Shown in pieces: positions 22,884 to 25,425 of a DNA stretch of 25,425 nucleotides (within the stretch, counting starts at the first letter, position 1; the number at the start of each line of letters is the position of its first letter). Source of the stretch: JBEIVB01 sp040374085 (GTDB lineage: Bacteria > Bacteroidota > Bacteroidia > UBA4408); assembly GCA_040374085.1 (NCBI GenBank), contig JBEIVB010000030.1:1-25425 (forward strand). Reading direction: 5' to 3'. The notes beneath the pieces were generated by a model, which worked only from the letters and a program-made list of their open reading frames with translations, was not told the origin of the DNA and searched no databases. Both the position numbers and the translations under genes were made by a program.

Positions 22884-24997
22884 TCGCGGAACACAGGCTT
22901 CATGCCCAACTGCTGCATGGTAAAGGCCCAGATGTCGGCCCACTCCCCTATTTGCTTGGCAAGGGGCTTACCGGCACCGTGCCCGGCGTTTACGTCTATG
23001 CGCACCAGCACGGGGTTGTTGCCCTGTTGGTGGGCCTGAAGGGTAGCCCCAAATTTAAACGAGTGCGCCGGCACCACGCGGTCGTCGTGGTCGCTGGTGA
23101 TGATCATGGTGGCGGGGTAGGATACCTTTTTGATGTTATGAAGCGGGGAGTATTGCATTAAGTTGTTAAAATGCACCAGGCTGTCGGAGGTACCGTAGTC
23201 GGTTGCCCATGCCCAGCCTATGGTAAATTTATGATATCGAAGCATGTCGAGCACGCCCACTCCGGGCAAGGCCACCTGACAGAGGTCGGGGCGCTGGGTC
23301 ATTACGGCACCTATCAACAGCCCGCCGTTGGAGCGGCCGTGTATGGCCAGCTTGCCCGTGCTGGTGTAGCCTTCTTTTTTCAGGTATTCGGCTGCGGCAA
23401 TAAAATCATCAAACACATGTTGTTTATTTAACAACGTTCCGGCCTTGTGCCAACGCTCTCCGTATTCGCCACCGCCGCGTATGTTGGCTACTGCAAAGAT
23501 GCCGCCCTGCTCCAGAAAGGCCATGCGCAGCGCAGAAAAGTTGGGGGTTACCGAGATGTTGAAGCCTCCATATCCATACAACAAACATGGGTTTTGCCCA
23601 TCGAGTTTCATGCCTTTCTTGCCCACAATGAACATGGGTATGCGGGTGCCATCTTTTGAGTTATAAAACACCTGGCGCGTTTCGTAATCTTCTACCGAAA
23701 AGGGTACAACGGTTTGTTTATATAAACTTCTTTGGTTGCTGGAACACAAGTAGCGGTAAACGGTGGGTGGGGTAGTCCAGCCCGAGAAAGAAAAGAAGAG
23801 GCTGTCGCTTTCGGTTTCGGTGTTTACGGCATCCACCATGCCTATGCCGGGCAAGGATAAATCACCGAGCAGCTTGCCCGCGAAATCGTAGCGCAGGAGC
23901 TTGCTGTGCACATCTTCGAGGGCATTCACCACCACGGTGTTTTTGGCTATGCTCACGCTTTGCATGAGGCATTGCAATTCATTTATAAAAACTTTTCTCC
24001 CTTCCGGGCCGGGTGTGGAAATGTCTTGGGTAACCACCCTAAAGTTGGGGGCCTGTTCGTTGGTGAAGATCCAGAATACGGAGCCTTGGTTGTGTACAAC
24101 ACTAAAGTCGTAATCAAATCCATCGGCCAGGGTTACCCAGTTGCTTTGGGGGTTGCTCAGGTCTTTCACCAGAAGGTTGTTTCCGCTGGTAGATTCGGAG
24201 CCGTAGAGGATGAGGTAGCGCTCATCGTCGGTAACCTGGGCGCTGAAGTTGCGCAGGGGGTGGGTCTTGTCTTCGTACACCAGCACATCGTTGGCGGGGT
24301 CCTGGCCCAAGGTGTGGTAATACACTTTGTGGTATTCGTTTTTTCCGGAGAGCGCTTTCCCGGCTTCGGGGGCAGCGTAGCGGCTGTAGTAGAAGCCGTT
24401 TCCTTTAAACGCAATGCCCGAGAATTTCACCCAGGGAATGCGTTCGCTGAGGTCTTTTCCGGTGGCCACCTCGCGTATGCGGATCTCTTCCCAGTCGGAG
24501 CCGGCGGTGCTGAGGGCGTAGCCCATGTAGCGGGCGTCGCGGCTGAAGCCGGTGGTGCCCAGGGCCACGGTGCCGTCGGTGCTGAGGGTGTTGGGATCGA
24601 GCAGCACCCGGGGTTGCTTATCCTGAGGTCCGCGCACATACAAGACGCTCTGGTTGAGGGTTCCGCTGTTTTCGAACCAAAACAGGTATTGGCCGTGCTG
24701 AAAGGGGGTAGAAGTGCGGGGGTATTCGGTGAGGCGTTGGATGCGCTTGCGCAAGGCATCGCGAAACGGTATGGCAGAGAGCGCCGATTCGGTGTAGGCG
24801 TTCTGCTCTTTCACCCAGGCGGCGGTTTCGGCAGAACGATCGTCTTCGAGCCAGCGGTACGGGTCGGCCACGGTCCTACCGAAATACACATCGGTTTGCG
24901 CTTCAGTGCGCGTAGAGGGAGGTGCTGCAGCCTGAGGCATAGCCATTGCAGGAAAGAGGAGAAAAGCCAATGAAAAAAGTATGCCGGTAGTGTTCAT
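22880..24997 (-). CDS. Prolyl oligopeptidase family S9A serine peptidase
   Basis: A 705-residue secreted or periplasmic peptidase that should cut short peptides after proline. A signal peptide (MNTTGILFSLAFLLFPAMA) precedes the S9A N-terminal segment with DPYRWLEDD, a seven-bladed beta-propeller (about residues 80-420), and the alpha/beta-hydrolase domain. The catalytic triad is readable: Ser556 in IHGRSNGGLL, Asp638 in SDHDDRVVP and His673 in NAGHGAGKP, close to the spacing in characterised prolyl oligopeptidases. The residue before the serine is Arg (GRSNGG) rather than the common Gly. ATG 24997 is chosen over an open frame to 25036 because that extension would overlap the promoter and bury the signal peptide. 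It ends with TAA, sharing TTAA with the convergent gltX. Confidence 0.95.
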   Translation of the reverse strand: MNTTGILFSLAFLLFPAMAMPQAAAPPSTRTEAQTDVYFGRTVADPYRWLEDDRSAETAAWVKEQNAYTESALSAIPFRDALRKRIQRLTEYPRTSTPFQHGQYLFWFENSGTLNQSVLYVRGPQDKQPRVLLDPNTLSTDGTVALGTTGFSRDARYMGYALSTAGSDWEEIRIREVATGKDLSERIPWVKFSGIAFKGNGFYYSRYAAPEAGKALSGKNEYHKVYYHTLGQDPANDVLVYEDKTHPLRNFSAQVTDDERYLILYGSESTSGNNLLVKDLSNPQSNWVTLADGFDYDFSVVHNQGSVFWIFTNEQAPNFRVVTQDISTPGPEGRKVFINELQCLMQSVSIAKNTVVVNALEDVHSKLLRYDFAGKLLGDLSLPGIGMVDAVNTETESDSLFFSFSGWTTPPTVYRYLCSSNQRSLYKQTVVPFSVEDYETRQVFYNSKDGTRIPMFIVGKKGMKLDGQNPCLLYGYGGFNISVTPNFSALRMAFLEQGGIFAVANIRGGGEYGERWHKAGTLLNKQHVFDDFIAAAEYLKKEGYTSTGKLAIHGRSNGGLLIGAVMTQRPDLCQVALPGVGVLDMLRYHKFTIGWAWATDYGTSDSLVHFNNLMQYSPLHNIKKVSYPATMIITSDHDDRVVPAHSFKFGATLQAHQQGNNPVLVRIDVNAGHGAGKPLAKQIGEWADIWAFTMQQLGMKPVFRD

Positions 24998-25006
24998 GAT
25001 GTTGGG

Positions 25007-25036
25007 CAAATGTAACCGTTTGCACCACCCACACAA
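25007..25036 (-). promoter_or_regulatory. Bacteroidota-type promoter of the S9A peptidase gene
   Basis: On the minus strand TTG (25036-25034) is followed by exactly 19 bases and then TACATTTG (25014-25007), matching both the -33 and -7 elements at consensus spacing. The last base of the box is 10 bases before the ATG, so the 5' leader would be only a few bases long. Confidence 0.8.
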
Positions 25037-25126
25037 TAGAGACGGCTTTTTTGGAACGATTCGGCAAGAGAAACCCTATGCAGTTGCTTGTGTAATCTGG
25101 TGAGGCGCTCAAAAATTGCGGACTTG

Positions 25127-25156
25127 GGCATCTGGACTAGTGGATGGCCAGATGCC
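25127..25156. repeat. Inverted repeat next to the REP-like array
   Basis: GGCATCTGG (25127-25135) pairs perfectly with CCAGATGCC (25148-25156) across a 12-base loop. It sits four bases before the first REP-like palindrome and has an unrelated sequence. Confidence 0.6.
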
Positions 25157-25159
25157 AGT

Positions 25160-25192
25160 TGCCAAGGCGCAGTTGCAAACTACGCCTTGGCA
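25160..25192. repeat. REP-like palindrome, copy 1
   Basis: A 33-base near-perfect palindrome centred on GCA at 25175-25177. It has 15 arm positions with one C-A mismatch (25170/25182). The core AGTTGCAAACTACGCC is shared with the two other copies, while the outer stem (GCCAAGGCG / CGCCTTGGC) is specific to this one. CAGATTTTATAGAATGAG follows. Confidence 0.8.
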
Positions 25193-25259
25193 GATTTTAT
25201 AGAATGAGAAAGCGCCGTTGAAAAAAACGAAAAGGTGGCAGGCCAGGGTCGATTGGGCG

Positions 25260-25280
25260 GGCGTAGTTGCAAACTACGCC
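25260..25280. repeat. REP-like palindrome, copy 2
   Basis: A perfect 9-bp stem with GCA loop, core GCGTAGTTGCAAACTACGC, centred at 25270, 94 bases from copy 1. The flank CAGATTGGTTCATGAGG resembles the flank of the other copies. Confidence 0.85.
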
Positions 25281-25345
25281 AAGAGTGCAGATTGGTTCAT
25301 GAGGCAGGGCGAGGGCAGGATTTTGGTTGGGTGCAGTAATATGTG

Positions 25346-25368
25346 GGGCGTAGTTGCAAACTACGCCC
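25346..25368. repeat. REP-like palindrome, copy 3
   Basis: A perfect 10-bp stem with GCA loop, same core as copy 2, centred at 25357, 87 bases from copy 2. CGGATTTTTATATGGTGAG follows, clearly similar to the flank of copy 1. Confidence 0.85.
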
Positions 25369-25425
25369 AGGCGGATTTTTATATGGTGAGAAGAGACGTG
25401 CACAACATAAATAAACAAAAGATCC

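Larger units (their letters stand above)
25037..25425. other. Gene-free interval with palindromic repeats
   Basis: No convincing coding sequence. The only frame longer than 60 codons (minus strand, about 25197-25418) translates the palindromes as repeated LGVVCNYA and has no protein-like features. The interval holds the upstream side of the peptidase promoter, one hairpin and three REP-like palindromes. It is cut by the window edge. Confidence 0.8.

Noticed and set aside
23321..23340. GRSNGG instead of GGSNGG at the peptidase nucleophile as a sign of inactivation
   Set aside because: The Ser, Asp and His of the triad are all present with normal spacing, and Arg at this position is, as far as I recall, common in Bacteroidota members of the family.
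23906..24973. A 355-codon open frame on the plus strand
   Set aside because: It lies fully antisense to the S9A peptidase gene, whose catalytic triad and signal peptide are clear. The translation is Val/Gly/Ala/His-rich with no domain pattern, typical of a shadow frame.
25197..25418. A 73-codon minus-strand frame with repeated LGVVCNYA
   Set aside because: The repeated peptide is simply the translation of REP-like palindromes 2 and 3. There is no promoter and no protein-like composition.

Overview
The window is a stretch of a Bacteroidota chromosome, most likely from the Flavobacteriales side of the phylum. The evidence is a 4313-residue secreted protein ending in a type IX secretion (T9SS type A) sorting domain, several exact TAnnTTTG promoter boxes, genes that mostly lack Shine-Dalgarno sequences, and a Bacteroidota-style S9A prolyl oligopeptidase and GltX. 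Almost everything except gltX is read from the minus strand.

Layout, from low to high coordinates. (1) Positions 2-3905 hold a tightly coupled minus-strand operon. prfB (release factor 2, with an intact programmed +1 frameshift) comes first, then a dTDP-glucose 4,6-dehydratase (rfbB), a UDP-sugar C4-epimerase-like SDR protein and a CpsB/YwqE-type PHP phosphatase. Each of the three junctions is a 4-base ATGA overlap. The last three genes belong to surface polysaccharide synthesis and its control, and the cluster probably continues off the left edge. (2) Positions 3948-5891 encode a membrane sensor with a SpoIIE/PP2C phosphatase output. (3) Positions 6038-7159 encode a soluble two-domain Rossmann-like protein that I cannot name. 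It has its own TACATTTG promoter box. (4) A strong rho-independent terminator at 7256-7289 closes the giant gene (7325-20266). A small secreted protein gene (20292-21062) lies 25 bases upstream of the giant gene and is probably cotranscribed. (5) gltX (21333-22883, plus strand) is divergent from that pair and convergent with the S9A peptidase gene (22880-24997, minus strand). The two share a TTAA in which each strand reads its own TAA stop. (6) Positions 25037-25425 hold no gene. They carry three spaced copies of a REP-like palindrome and one further hairpin.

The giant protein is built from about four long super-repeats. Each starts with a G8-like GNW...TW motif, runs through beta-helix-like Gly/Thr/Asn/Val repeats, and ends in an FTRW/FPxG segment. 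Three of them, or four counting a variant, carry an inserted ~70-residue GSGY...GTGA module. Behind them come an Ig/PKD-like segment, a cleaved-adhesin-like jelly roll, FN3 and the sorting domain. No catalytic domain is visible, so an adhesive or cell-surface structural role is the best inference.

The points most worth following up are the SD-driven prfB frameshift in a phylum whose ribosomes largely ignore SD sequences, the coupling of prfB to polysaccharide genes through TGA stop codons, the modular insertion pattern in the giant protein, and the REP array at the right edge. I found no CRISPR array, tRNA, rRNA or insertion sequence.
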